A stretch of DNA of 64,000 nt from Paramecium octaurelia (GCA_905182995.1 CAJJDP010000032.1:553998-617997), one strand, 5' to 3'; shown: positions 35,392 through 48,173, counted from the first letter of the stretch. Notes: generated from the letters alone by a model not told the origin. Translations and numbers: made by a program.

Positions 35392-37468
35392 ATGAGAAAG
35401 CCTATCGGACTCACATTGGATTTCTTGGACATTCAATAATCACAAAAAGAGTAGACACCAAAAGTATTTAATTCAAAATTAATCAGGTATAATAGATCGA
35501 CACATTTGAAGAATTTTGCAGCTAAATTCCAGAGAATCAATAATAATAAGAATTAAACTTCTCAAAACAATCTTAATCCTTCCATTCTTAATAAATTAAA
35601 TCCAACAATTAGGAAGAGTCAATCTGTTCTGAATTTAAGCAATCAATAATAAGTATTAATTTAATATAAATATCATATATCTAGATTAGGAAAAGGAGAA
35701 TTCATAAATCCAATATATTGTTTTTGAAGAGTTTCATCCCCAAAGCACTATCATCTCAGGTCAATCTGAATCCATAAGAAATTCAGAAAAACAATTACAA
35801 GAGAAAAATACCGATCTTATAAAGGAACCTCCTGCACCATCAAACAAAAACAATACCAAATTTAGTTTTCCATAAAAAGGAACTGGATTCACAGGATGTA
35901 TTTATGCTCTAAAATCTAGTAAAAAAATAACTTCAAATTGCCATTCCCGAAGCAGATCACACAAACACTAGTTCTTATGAGTAGACTATGATCAAGCAAT
36001 AACTAAAATAAAATTAAATGAATAACGTTGCGGATATGGAATTAAAATAATAAATATTTACCCTGTAGAGAGATAAAGAATAAATTAAAAACTAATACAA
36101 GTTAGAGATAATTGATTTAAATGCCAAAATACAGGAACTTTAATAAAAATTAGATATTGAATAAGCCAATTCATTGCAGTTAAAATAAGAAAATGAGAAA
36201 TTGTAGCTGAAAATTTAATCGATTGAACACCAATATTCAATTAATATCGATAAGAATTAAAGTGAATAATTTAGCATAAGTTATTAGAACAAACTAACAG
36301 ATAATGAAAAAATCTAATATCTAGTTGAAAAACTAAATCAAAAATCCGCAATCAATGCCAAATTATAATATGAAATATTCAAATTGCAAAATAATGTATA
36401 ATATCATAATAAATAGATTGAACTATTATAAACGAAATAAATTGTGCAATCTTATAATATTAATTAAATATCGGACTATGAATAAATTTCAGACAGCCAC
36501 TCACCTCCTTAATTTGCATCAAATCCTCCTATGAACAATTACAAAAATAGAGAAAGCAATAAAGCTAGTGTATTGATGCAATAAAAACAAGCCTTACTTA
36601 ACTTAAGTGCCAACCAAGCTTAATTGGATTAAAAAAAATAGATTAATTTGTAACTAAACAATTTTGAATTATATAGATCTAACATGATATCCCCATAGGC
36701 TAAAACTTGTAAAGCTTCTACTACTATTCATAAAAACTTAACTACTCATTAAACAAAAAATACTTAATTCAAAGAAGACACCCTCCAACACCTTAGAAAA
36801 ATGCAGTAACAATTAACAGTTTATATAGAAGTACAAAAAACTCAACTTCGGTTGGAGAATTAAACACTTTTAAGCAAGATTTAACTAATTGTTCAAATAT
36901 TTTACAAAAGATTATGAGGAAGGATTCAACTCAATCTCCAGATAAACCTATTCAAGCAACTTAGAAATTCAAGGAGGCCCTCAATTCTAAGTTACAAAAT
37001 GTTCCAGATAAACATAAGTCCTATGCCAGTTTACTATTTTCATTGGGAGATTTTAACAAGCCTAGAATTCAGGATGCTTATATTCGTTAGAATTCACCAC
37101 ACATCAATGAAGACATTCAATTCAAATCAAGACAGTAGATTTGTAAAATAAAATAGAATATTTGCTTATTAGCCTCATTAAAATTCTAGAAAACAATCTG
37201 AAACCATAAAATCAGAGGAATCACACAAGATGAGCACTGAACAACCTAAGTATTATGATAAATATGAATACTCTAACTATTAAAGAAAAGGTAAATATTA
37301 ATTCACATTAGATATTCTACAACTGATGAGAGATATTAAAAGTCAAAAACTTGGAAGTAAGATATTCATCACTTATTATTAGTATCTGCCAAAATCAATT
37401 ACAAAAAGAATCACCCAAAGTATGAAAAGCAGTATAATCTATGTTAGTATAAGGGGACTTATTTCTGA
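35392..37468 (+). CDS. Long Gln-rich coiled-coil protein, unknown
   Basis: About 657 residues; introns 35653-35684 (32 nt), 36806-36828 (23), 37135-37156 (22) and 37357-37382 (26). If the last is not spliced the gene ends at 37502 instead. The middle is a long heptad-repeat coiled coil (KDKEQIKNQYKLEIIDLNAK and similar), flanked by disordered Gln/Asn/Ser-rich parts; the C-terminal region after intron 2 is more ordered (SYASLLFSLGDFNKPRIQDA). Introns 2 and 3 are required to keep frame, which supports a functional gene. It resembles ciliate cytoskeletal or basal-body proteins but no family is recognised. Confidence 0.78.
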
Positions 37469-37642
37469 AGGTTTAAGCGCTAGATCAAATAATTGTGATT
37501 GATAAATTTATATATATATATAATCAAATAAAAGGCATTTCTTAGATGATGATTTGGAATACGTCAAACTTTGAGAATGCTTCAATTTTAGAATAGTCTA
37601 TTTGATTTTTTGTAATAATTTGATCAAATATATTTTATTATT

Positions 37643-38703
37643 ATGATTCGTCCCTATTTATATTACGCATTCAAAATTAAGGATGGATTATTTATTGGCA
37701 ATAAACGAGCTGCAAATGTATTCAACTTTATACATATATAGGACATCTAATTTCAATTTTATAATAAAATTGCAGTGATAATTAATTGTGCTGCATTAGA
37801 AATAAATATTAGTAATCCGAAAGTGAAGATTATAAATTTTGAATGGTTAGATACTGAGGAATAGGTTATATTTAATTTTAAGTAATATTTAGTAAATAGT
37901 AGTTAATAATAATGTCGATATAGTTTATAATGCAATTGAGGAAACTAATGAAAATGGAGAATCAGTCTTAATTTGTTGCTTAACTGGGTAGAGTAGATCT
38001 GTTGCTATTGTAGCTGCTTATTTTATGAAAAAGTAAGAGATCAAATCAAATTCTTAGATTTAACTGGAATTTAAAAACTTCATTATAATATTTATAAATC
38101 TGTAGAAAGGATTTCGAAATTCGTGAAGGGTTTCTTTTCTAATTAAGTCGTTATGAAAGAGAGCTATTAATGAAATTAAAAACGGATTTAACAGAATAAA
38201 ATCAATACGTTTAGGAATAAGAAACTCTCTTAAAGAACACTTATTATAATGCTAAATTATCTGAGTTTTGGTAGAACTATAATATGTCAGAAAAGACAAG
38301 TGGTTTTTCAAAAGGTAAAAACAAGAAACATTTAAAAAGAGTTTCTTGGGCTTAAAAGTTGATAACATTTATTAATACGACTTTAGATTCTGTCAAATTA
38401 AATCTGTTTCTAAATTAAAAAAATGATTACGCTGATGCGATCACACAAAAATAATCTTCATTTAAAATATATAGAGGAAATACAGAAAAAAAATCAAGTC
38501 GATATATGATGACTTTAAGAAATAAAACACCTGATCCTATTACATATAAGTCTATCTCGATTGAAAGCAAATATAGATGTACTTCGGTAGTCAAGTAAAT
38601 TGAATCTGATGCAAAGCAATTTTAATACAACCGAAAAAGCCTTACAAAAGGAGAGAAGTAAATAAGGATTTTGAAAGGTATGATGCAATTTAGAATGAAA
38701 TGA
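37643..38703 (+). CDS. Dual-specificity protein phosphatase with long C-terminal extension
   Basis: About 327 residues after introns 37718-37741 (24 nt), 37865-37892 (28) and 38033-38057 (25). N-terminal DSP fold: IKDGLFIGNKRAAN, NKIAVIINCAALEI, IINFEWLD, and the P-loop LICCLTGQSRSVAIVAAYFM, which contains the CX5R active site (C-LTGQS-R-S) with Cys in place of the usual preceding His. It hydrolyses phospho-Tyr and phospho-Ser/Thr in the family at large. The conserved WN after the fold (KFNWNLKTSLQYL) appears only once intron 3 is removed. A 190-residue basic, Ser/Thr/Lys-rich extension follows and is unique. The stop lies 14 nt before the next gene's ATG on the same strand. Confidence 0.88.
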
Positions 38704-38717
38704 CAAATAAAATTATT

Positions 38718-39515
38718 ATGAATTATTTTTTGTTATTAATTGTAGTGACATATTAATAAAAGTGTCAATGGGTGGATGAAGATAATCGCAAATATGACTA
38801 TGCTAATTTAGATCATCCTTCAGCATGGCATGTTGTTGATACCCAAAATGGTATTCATATAAAATTACAATTAGGAATGGGAATGTTTAATATGGTTTAC
38901 ATCTTCAATTTCTGTAATATAAATCTAAGTTGTCATGGAATACCAGTTGCAGTGTATGAAGGTTTAGAAGTAATGGGAACTATCACAGACAATTGTGATA
39001 TTGTAGGGTTGAAGTCAACCACTTCAATTTCTCATATATAAGATAAGCCTAAAGATTATGGAATTTCCATCTCTTTCAATGATAATTCTTAATGTGTAGA
39101 AACTGCTAATCAAAATAGAGCCGTTTAAACAGATAAACCAAGGACAGCCATTTTTAATATTGTTTGTAGTGAAAAGGCAGAAAATTAGTTTAGAATTGTT
39201 TAAGGATATGGATGCACAGTGACTTTAGAAATTAATCATCCAGTAGGATGTCCCCTAAATAGAAGTATGTTTTTTTTGATCAACCAAGGTGTTTTTAGTT
39301 ACATTTCATTTGCACTTAAGTACTTTATTATTGCTACAATACTATTTCACATTGTTGGTTTTATATATAATAAGAAAATAAGGAAAATTACAGGTAAATA
39401 AGCTATTCCAAATATCAAGTAACTTGAGGAAATAAAATAATTAGTTATAAATTCTCTATAATATATTAAAAGATTAGTTAGAAGGGGGAATTAAAATGGA
39501 TACTAAATTGTGTGA
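38718..39515 (+). CDS. Secretory-pathway MRH-domain membrane protein (M6P-receptor/Atg27-like)
   Basis: 265 codons in one frame. A signal peptide (MNYFLLLIVVTYQQKC), a Cys-rich lumenal domain with MRH landmarks (YIFNFCNINLSCHG, a run of paired Cys, FNIVCSEKAENQFRIV, GYGCTVTLEINHPVGCP), one TM (YFIIATILFHIVGFIYN) and a basic cytosolic tail. MRH domains bind mannose-type glycans or act in sorting receptors between Golgi, endosome and autophagosome (M6P receptors, Atg27). The sequence is short for a receptor and closest in layout to Atg27-like proteins. A 26-nt GT...AG stretch in the tail (from about 39394) could be an intron that would shorten the C-terminus. Confidence 0.8.
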
Positions 39516-40296
39516 ATGTGAAAATAATTTATTCAAATATTAATTATCAATACTATATGCTTAAAGTTAAAAATGAATTTCTCTAGGATGTTAAATGTTT
39601 GATGGAAAATCAGTTATTTGTTGATCTAGTTAGCACCTGAAAAAGCGAATCACAAGCTATTAAAGATTTCAATTTGTTAATCTAATTAAAAATAGAAGTA
39701 AGAAATTTAAGTTATTTTAATGTTTGTCTTGGATATCTGAATTTTGACACATATGCTTTCTGTTGATTGATATTAAACTCTGAAATGAAGAATATTTTGT
39801 GTTGTTCAAAACCTTCTTTTGACCGAATTCTACCAAGGGCCTTTCGATTATTATTTTATATGGATAAATAAATAGTCTTCAAGACATAATTATCATTTTC
39901 AATATAAAATATCTTATAAATTAATTTAAATGATAGTATTAATTATTAGTATATAATTAATAAGATATTGATTATCGAAAAGAAAATAATAAAACTTGAT
40001 TAGTTAAATGAATTAATTTTCAAAAAAATGATTAAAATTTTTTAAAATAACATTATCCTCACATAAAATTTGGTATAAAATTAAAGTAAATAATTAAATT
40101 AATGAAGTCTAATTATTATTAAAAGGTTCAAAACTTCCTATCTTTTTGAAATTATAAACGGTTTTAGATTAAAGAAATAGTAAATTTTTAAAATACATTT
40201 TGCTTTTAAAATTCATTTTCTTCTATTTTTAATTCAACTTTTAATTTAATCTGTTCAATTTCAATAAATAAATACATTAATATAGATAATTTATTA
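39516..40296. other. AT-rich noncoding DNA
   Basis: About 780 bp of strongly AT-rich sequence after the MRH gene and before the inverted repeat fragment. No coding frame or structured element seen. Confidence 0.55.
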
Positions 40297-40804
40297 AATA
40301 AATATAATTATATAATTTCAAAATTATTTTCACATTTCTTCAGGAATTCTAACATAATCTCAGGTAATCTAACATAACCTAAATTAAACTAAAACCATCT
40401 CAAAATTAGATAATATTTTTAATTACTATAATAATAAATAGTTTCTATTAAAATTGAATGATGTTTTCATTTTTTGAAATATTTTTATATATCAAATAGT
40501 TTATTATTAAACTTGCAAAATGGTTGTTTCTTCAATTACAGAGGTTTGTAGTAACCAAGTTATTTTTACGCTAGTATTCTATAAATACAATACTAATTGT
40601 TGACTAGTCAGCATAGTTTAAGAAAGTCTAGCTGTGTAAATAAGAGTATTAATTGCACCATAACAATTATGAGTAAAATTCATATATCTTTTACTTAAAC
40701 AAGAGTTGCACTTATTGAATTAACTTACATACTTTTTATTTTGAAAACATTTCGCATACACTTAAATGTTTATTACTACCTGAGAGGCTGTCAATTTAAG
40801 GTTG
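40297..40804 (-). pseudogene. Inverted fragment of the lectin-like gene 3' end
   Basis: Exact-looking reverse complement of 43005-43512, which spans the last about 310 bp of the H-type-lectin-like gene plus its 3' flank. It is cut at a single N (40805). On the other side of the N, 40806-40872 is the reverse complement of the gene's upstream DNA (41816-41882), so the middle of the gene is missing. More likely an assembly gap in a divergent allele or inverted copy than a biological deletion. Confidence 0.85.
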
Positions 40805-40805
40805 N
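40805..40805. other. Assembly ambiguity (N)
   Basis: A single N joining two inverted segments whose counterparts are 1.1 kb apart in the direct copy. It marks a contig join or unresolved gap. Confidence 0.95.
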
Positions 40806-40872
40806 GACCAAAGTTTAAGATTATTGAAGTTGAAATTCTGTATATAAAATTGTACCACAATAGTTCTTAAAA
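40806..40872 (-). repeat. Inverted copy of lectin gene upstream DNA
   Basis: Reverse complement of 41816-41882 as far as I can read, forming an inverted repeat arm with a spacer of about 940 bp. Its end coincides exactly with the start of the second direct copy at 45304. Confidence 0.85.
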
Positions 40873-41815
40873 CTTGTATTGTAACTTAGAGGCAATAATC
40901 ATACATATTAAGGTAGGTTTGCTAAATTCCAATCATACCAAGCTCTTTGTAACAAATGCCAACTGTTGATTGCTATCCACTAACTAATTGATTTTTCTCA
41001 TAACATATAGGGTGAAATTCGAAATATTGTTCTCCTTGATCTCATATTCTAATATATTGACAAGATTTCTTCGATTACTTAAAGGTAGAGGTTCTATCTA
41101 TTTTCTGAATCCAATCAGTTCAACTTGAATTTTTACGATCCGCTTCAACCATGTTACAGGCTAAGATGAATTTTTAGTTACCTCTGAAAGTTCTTGCAAA
41201 TTAAATTAACTTTATAATTTCTTAATATATTAATTTACAATTAGTCAAGTTAGTTTTCCTTATTTTCATCCGTTTGCGTATTAAATTATTGATACTTACT
41301 TTTCCATCTAATAACTCAAACTGACAAGGATCCTGATAATTAATTAATATATCATTCAAAATGCTAATTGTTTTCATCTTACAATAAATATATTAGAAAG
41401 CATGAAAAAAGAAAAAAATAATCAATTTATGGGCAACTCCTTTCTAGTAATTGAATTATATATTTTTAACTCATTAATTTTTCTAATTAGCATTAAAAAT
41501 ATGTTTTAATTATTAATACCATTATAAAAAGTTTTAACTTATTGATCAATTTCTCATTGGTAATTATTCTTTTCCCAAAGTTTATTCATCACATAAATAA
41601 ATTATCAGGTAATTTTGGAGAATTTCCCATCTTGATTAAGATACAAGATTTGAATCCTTCTCATTGAAAGACTACAATCAAAGTTAGATTAAACAGGAAA
41701 ATAAGTTGGATTAATTCAAAGACTTTGAGTTTCAGAATAGAAATATAAATGTTTCAGAAATATGAATAATTTGATTGGATTGATAAAAACTCAAAGGGTT
41801 ATACATCTATTCAAT
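40873..41815. other. Spacer between inverted arms
   Basis: About 940 bp, AT-rich. Reverse-strand stretches such as those near 41050-41200 look slightly protein-like but have no clear start or exon structure. I can support no gene. Confidence 0.45.
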
Positions 41816-42040
41816 TTTTAAGAACTATTGTGGTACAATTTTATATACAGAATTTCAACTTCAATAATCTTAAACTTTGGTCAGTTAATATTTTTCTTTA
41901 TCGTTTTAATAACTTAGAGGTAAATTCTTCTGATTATATTGTTTAAAACCAATTTTGATTTAATGGAAAGTTGGACTAATATTAAATGAATATTGTCAAG
42001 AATATAACACATAAAAAATTTTAATAAATATATAAAAATC

Positions 42041-43317
42041 ATGATACTATCCTTTTTTTTCTTCACATTCACAAAAGCAACATTTTATGGTGACACTGGC
42101 TATGTATTGTGGAACGTGCAGGGTAACTTAATTTGCCCAGGTTATTACAAAGAGCGTACATTTGGCTTTGCTAAACCTTTTGACAAAGTTCCAAAATTGA
42201 TTTTCACAATGGAAGAATATGAATCTTCTCCTAATAATCTCGGAGTTAATTTTTAATTAGTAAGCTTGTTTAATAATCGTAATTACTCTATAATAATTCA
42301 TAGAGTTTAATGCAGGGATCTCTTGCAGTGGTCCAACCTTATACGCTTTCGGATTCAGATGGGTAGCTATAGATAGTGATGAATTATTTGTAGTTAACGC
42401 ATTTTATACAACTCCAGCTCATTTTCTAACATATCCTCATTCAGCACCAAATGCAGATGCTGCTTTCGTAAGTCTTTTTTATTTTGGATATACAGGTGAA
42501 GTGAACTTTTAGATCCAAGTATTTATTATAAGTATTGAAGGTTATTGAACTGAACTCAACACATGTTAAAGTTGGAATCGATAACATAACTAATTTAAGA
42601 ACTTTAGGATTTTAAATTATATTGTATCCAATAGCAATGGTAAAAATAATGGATACAATTAATGCTACGTCTTCTTTTACTAGTCCTTCTTATGAACTCT
42701 CACCAAAGTCCTTTTTCATAATGCCCTTCCAAGGCTTTTTCCATATCCCTGGTACAGAACATGTAAAAATTAAACATACAAGAACTCAAACATTAACAGA
42801 TATTTCTTATACATCTGATTCTCAAGATAGTATTTATTACTTGAATAATACTCATTTGGCACTTTGGATCATCATTAACCCTCTGCCTGCAGAATGCACT
42901 ACGATTAGAATAACCTAAATAAAGGATTTAAAAGCGAGTACCAGACCAACCATATAAGTTTCTGTGCCTGAGCTAAATTTGGTTTATGGTTCTGTTGGCT
43001 AGTGCAACCTTAAATTGACAGCCTCTCAGGTAGTAATAAACATTTAAGTGTATGCGAAATGTTTTCAAAATAAAAAGTATGTAAGTTAATTCAATAAGTG
43101 CAACTCTTGTTTAAGTAAAAGATATATGAATTTTACTCATAATTGTTATGGTGCAATTAATACTCTTATTTACACAGCTAGACTTTCTTAAACTATGCTG
43201 ACTAGTCAACAATTAGTATTGTATTTATAGAATACTAGCGTAAAAATAACTTGGTTACTACAAACCTCTGTAATTGAAGAAACAACCATTTTGCAAGTTT
43301 AATAATAAACTATTTGA
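42041..43317 (+). CDS. Secreted H-type-lectin-like protein, copy 1
   Basis: About 409 residues after introns 42279-42303 (25 nt) and 42519-42540 (22 nt). A signal peptide (MILSFFFFTFTKA) precedes a domain with H-type lectin landmarks: FDKVPKLIFTMEEYE, then QFNAGISC, and the tryptophan block AFGFRWVAIDSDELF. A second, similar beta-rich module follows, then a Cys-rich end (GQCNLKL, AKCFQNK, FNKCNSCLSKRY) and a polar C-terminus. H-type lectins bind GalNAc and similar sugars, and Paramecium encodes many secreted relatives. Intron positions are fixed by the lectin motif continuity. A sequence-identical copy lies 3488 bp downstream. Confidence 0.82.
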
Positions 43318-44359
43318 TATATAAAAATATTTCAAAAAATGAAAACATCATTCAATTTTAATAGAAACTATTTATTATTATAGTAATTAAAAATATTATC
43401 TAATTTTGAGATGGTTTTAGTTTAATTTAGGTTATGTTAGATTACCTGAGATTATGTTAGAATTCCTGAAGAAATGTGAAAATAATTTTGAAATTATATA
43501 ATTATATTTATTCATCTTTTGAAAATTTGGTTTGCAAATAGAAGAAAACCTAATTAATTACTTTATAAAGTGAATTAAAAAAGCTCATATATTATTATTA
43601 ATCTCCAAAATTTACTAATTCACTTGCATATCTAGTTCTAAATAAGTTTATATTTTCATAAAGAAAAAAGTTCCGAAACTACCAAAAATTAAACCTTAAA
43701 TTTGTCTTTATTTTAGTTTTAAAATTTTAGGAATTCTAGGTTATTAATATTGGAAGGTTTTCATTCAATGTAGAATTCAGTTTTCTGAATTAATGTTTAT
43801 TTTTTGATATCAATATATTATTTTTTTCAATTAATACTATTTTTCAAATTAATTTATTATAAAATATTTCTAACTTGAAAATACTAATTATTGCTTGAAA
43901 ATTTTGCTATATCCGTAAAGAATAATAATCGAAAGGCATTTGCTTAAATTTGCTCTTTAAAGAAGGTTTTGAACAGCAACAAGGATTTTTCATTACAGAA
44001 TTTACAAACTTACAAAGCACCATAACTCAAAAATCGATGAATTGTTTTAATTGAATTTATTTGGTATTGATTACAATCAATATGAGAATCCACCTTTATC
44101 AAATTTCAGATGTCCGAGAAAAACCTCAATAGATCTGGATCTGATTTTTACCATCCTAATCTTACCCTTCTATATTGTGATACACGAAGGCTAAAAACCC
44201 TGCAGCTAGTTCTGAAAGAGCTTCTGTGGATGCCTAATTGTTTGCTTGATACACTAGTAGCTTCAATAATCAGATTAATTTAGTAATCTATTCTTATTAT
44301 TTTTAAACACAATGCTTTTGTCTACTTCTAAATTTCTACAATTTTCTGCTAACTTAATA
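43318..44359. other. AT-rich 3' flank of lectin-like gene
   Basis: About 1 kb without a protein-like frame. It contains the breakpoint 43512/43513 shared by the inverted fragment and the third repeat copy. Nothing else seen. Confidence 0.5.
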
Positions 44360-44980
44360 TTTTTTTCAATTAGGCTGGGAGCTAGTATCTGCTAACTGTA
44401 TCTCTAAGACACCACAAGAATAAGAAGGCAAAGAATCCTAGAGGTGAATTCCGAAAACCTTTATACCCAAATTTTTTTTTTTTTTCTTAGATAACCAGAA
44501 AATTTTGACCTGATGACCCCTGGATTAGAGGCTACCTGTAGAGAAACCTTGCGCTTGCCACATCTTCTACCTAGACTGCCGTCAAGCCGTTGCGGTGTGG
44601 AAGCCCAATTGTTTTGCCTGGCTCATTCAGCCTTTTACTAGACCAATGTTTTGGATACTATATATTCTATTTATTATAAAATTAGCAAGTGGTTTTGGAT
44701 GATATATATATTCTAATTTAATAAAATCATAGTATATTGGGGCCACCCTCGAAAGAGGCTAAAAATGATCTTAGCATGAAGTGCCAAAAATGCGCATCGC
44801 TAATAGACCAAAATATTTTGAAAGAGTGTGATGAGAGGGTGAAAAGGAGGGCATAAAGTCTTTAGAGTGAAGGAAGAATAACATAATTAGGTAGAGATGA
44901 AAAGATCATATGAGATTGATTTAAAGCAAATGGTACTATAAATAGTTGTTTCTACCACAATTTTCTACTTTTTCAATAGG
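44360..44980. ncRNA. GC-richer noncoding island, possible structured RNA
   Basis: A block clearly richer in G+C than its surroundings and lacking an ORF. It holds a 14-T run at about 44470 and potential stems such as CCACA (44558-44562) with TGTGG (44596-44600). On the sequence alone I could not match it to U snRNA, SRP, RNase P, telomerase RNA or tRNA patterns. It could be a decayed gene. Two further copies exist in the repeats (about 47.85 and 49.0 kb). Confidence 0.25.
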
Positions 44981-45302
44981 GCTGAGGATAGGTGATTAGT
45001 ACCTTCCAAAAAGGTACTTTTCAAAATTTCAAAGATCAATTCTTAATTTTTTGAATGATAACTTATCTTGAATATAATATAAAATAATTTAAATTTGAAT
45101 TTTCATTATTAATAAAAATTTATAGATAGAATGGATATTTATGCGTTAACGAATTATTTATAATTATCAATTATGTTTCTATTATAATACGTTCTCTAAA
45201 ATCAAACTTCCTTTAGATATAAAAAATGATCGCAAATCATGTCCTTTATAATTAACGAATTCTCCTTTTAAAATTAAAGCCCCTTATGCTTCCAAAATAA
45301 GA

Positions 45303-45303
45303 N
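45303..45303. other. Assembly ambiguity (N)
   Basis: A single N between the end of the first repeat unit and the start of the second. It marks a contig join. Confidence 0.95.
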
Positions 45304-45528
45304 TTTTAAGAACTATTGTGGTACAATTTTATATACAGAATTTCAACTTCAATAATCTTAAACTTTGGTCAGTTAATATTTTTCTTTATCGTTTTAATAA
45401 CTTAGAGGTAAATTCTTCTGATTATATTGTTTAAAACCAATTTTGATTTAATGGAAAGTTGGACTAATATTAAATGAATATTGTCAAGAATATAACACAT
45501 AAAAAATTTTAATAAATATATAAAAATC

Positions 45529-46805
45529 ATGATACTATCCTTTTTTTTCTTCACATTCACAAAAGCAACATTTTATGGTGACACTGGCTATGTATTGTGG
45601 AACGTGCAGGGTAACTTAATTTGCCCAGGTTATTACAAAGAGCGTACATTTGGCTTTGCTAAACCTTTTGACAAAGTTCCAAAATTGATTTTCACAATGG
45701 AAGAATATGAATCTTCTCCTAATAATCTCGGAGTTAATTTTTAATTAGTAAGCTTGTTTAATAATCGTAATTACTCTATAATAATTCATAGAGTTTAATG
45801 CAGGGATCTCTTGCAGTGGTCCAACCTTATACGCTTTCGGATTCAGATGGGTAGCTATAGATAGTGATGAATTATTTGTAGTTAACGCATTTTATACAAC
45901 TCCAGCTCATTTTCTAACATATCCTCATTCAGCACCAAATGCAGATGCTGCTTTCGTAAGTCTTTTTTATTTTGGATATACAGGTGAAGTGAACTTTTAG
46001 ATCCAAGTATTTATTATAAGTATTGAAGGTTATTGAACTGAACTCAACACATGTTAAAGTTGGAATCGATAACATAACTAATTTAAGAACTTTAGGATTT
46101 TAAATTATATTGTATCCAATAGCAATGGTAAAAATAATGGATACAATTAATGCTACGTCTTCTTTTACTAGTCCTTCTTATGAACTCTCACCAAAGTCCT
46201 TTTTCATAATGCCCTTCCAAGGCTTTTTCCATATCCCTGGTACAGAACATGTAAAAATTAAACATACAAGAACTCAAACATTAACAGATATTTCTTATAC
46301 ATCTGATTCTCAAGATAGTATTTATTACTTGAATAATACTCATTTGGCACTTTGGATCATCATTAACCCTCTGCCTGCAGAATGCACTACGATTAGAATA
46401 ACCTAAATAAAGGATTTAAAAGCGAGTACCAGACCAACCATATAAGTTTCTGTGCCTGAGCTAAATTTGGTTTATGGTTCTGTTGGCTAGTGCAACCTTA
46501 AATTGACAGCCTCTCAGGTAGTAATAAACATTTAAGTGTATGCGAAATGTTTTCAAAATAAAAAGTATGTAAGTTAATTCAATAAGTGCAACTCTTGTTT
46601 AAGTAAAAGATATATGAATTTTACTCATAATTGTTATGGTGCAATTAATACTCTTATTTACACAGCTAGACTTTCTTAAACTATGCTGACTAGTCAACAA
46701 TTAGTATTGTATTTATAGAATACTAGCGTAAAAATAACTTGGTTACTACAAACCTCTGTAATTGAAGAAACAACCATTTTGCAAGTTTAATAATAAACTA
46801 TTTGA
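45529..46805 (+). CDS. Secreted H-type-lectin-like protein, copy 2
   Basis: Identical in reading frame, introns (45767-45791 and 46007-46028) and protein to the gene at 42041-43317: signal peptide, lectin-type module with AFGFRWVAIDSDELF, second module, Cys-rich end. As the flanks are identical too, this is either a very recent tandem duplicate or the same locus assembled twice. It should not be counted as an independent gene until read depth is checked. Confidence 0.6.
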
Positions 46806-48173
46806 TATATAAAAATATTTCAAAAAATGAAAACATCATTCAATTTTAATAGAAACTATTTATTATTATAGTAATTAAAAATATTATCTAATTTTGAGAT
46901 GGTTTTAGTTTAATTTAGGTTATGTTAGATTACCTGAGATTATGTTAGAATTCCTGAAGAAATGTGAAAATAATTTTGAAATTATATAATTATATTTATT
47001 CATCTTTTGAAAATTTGGTTTGCAAATAGAAGAAAACCTAATTAATTACTTTATAAAGTGAATTAAAAAAGCTCATATATTATTATTAATCTCCAAAATT
47101 TACTAATTCACTTGCATATCTAGTTCTAAATAAGTTTATATTTTCATAAAGAAAAAAGTTCCGAAACTACCAAAAATTAAACCTTAAATTTGTCTTTATT
47201 TTAGTTTTAAAATTTTAGGAATTCTAGGTTATTAATATTGGAAGGTTTTCATTCAATGTAGAATTCAGTTTTCTGAATTAATGTTTATTTTTTGATATCA
47301 ATATATTATTTTTTTCAATTAATACTATTTTTCAAATTAATTTATTATAAAATATTTCTAACTTGAAAATACTAATTATTGCTTGAAAATTTTGCTATAT
47401 CCGTAAAGAATAATAATCGAAAGGCATTTGCTTAAATTTGCTCTTTAAAGAAGGTTTTGAACAGCAACAAGGATTTTTCATTACAGAATTTACAAACTTA
47501 CAAAGCACCATAACTCAAAAATCGATGAATTGTTTTAATTGAATTTATTTGGTATTGATTACAATCAATATGAGAATCCACCTTTATCAAATTTCAGATG
47601 TCCGAGAAAAACCTCAATAGATCTGGATCTGATTTTTACCATCCTAATCTTACCCTTCTATATTGTGATACACGAAGGCTAAAAACCCTGCAGCTAGTTC
47701 TGAAAGAGCTTCTGTGGATGCCTAATTGTTTGCTTGATACACTAGTAGCTTCAATAATCAGATTAATTTAGTAATCTATTCTTATTATTTTTAAACACAA
47801 TGCTTTTGTCTACTTCTAAATTTCTACAATTTTCTGCTAACTTAATATTTTTTTCAATTAGGCTGGGAGCTAGTATCTGCTAACTGTATCTCTAAGACAC
47901 CACAAGAATAAGAAGGCAAAGAATCCTAGAGGTGAATTCCGAAAACCTTTATACCCAAATTTTTTTTTTTTTTCTTAGATAACCAGAAAATTTTGACCTG
48001 ATGACCCCTGGATTAGAGGCTACCTGTAGAGAAACCTTGCGCTTGCCACATCTTCTACCTAGACTGCCGTCAAGCCGTTGCGGTGTGGAAGCCCAATTGT
48101 TTTGCCTGGCTCATTCAGCCTTTTACTAGACCAATGTTTTGGATACTATATATTCTATTTATTATAAAATTAG
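46806..48173. other. Noncoding part of second repeat copy
   Basis: Same content as 43318-44685: AT-rich flank and the start of the GC-richer island. No additional feature. Confidence 0.6.

Larger units (their letters stand above)
41816..45302 (+). repeat. Direct repeat unit, first copy
   Basis: Unit of 3487 bp holding the lectin-like gene, a GC-richer segment around 44.4-45.0 kb, and AT-rich flank, ending at an N (45303). 41816-44685 recurs at 45304-48173 and 43513-45302 recurs at 48175-49964. Where I compared them the copies agree base for base, including long noncoding stretches and the 14-T run. Confidence 0.9.
45304..48173 (+). repeat. Direct repeat unit, second copy (truncated)
   Basis: Copy of 41816-44685 at an offset of 3488 bp, ending at the N at 48174. 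Absence of visible divergence in introns and intergenic DNA argues against an old duplication. Confidence 0.9.

Noticed and set aside
42041-42256. Short 71-residue secreted protein ending in GVNF.
   Set aside because: It ends only under the standard code; with TAA as Gln and two short introns it is the start of the 409-residue lectin-like protein.
44380-44640. Match to U3, U2, SRP, RNase P or telomerase RNA.
   Set aside because: Only isolated short words agree; the conserved boxes and their spacing are not present.
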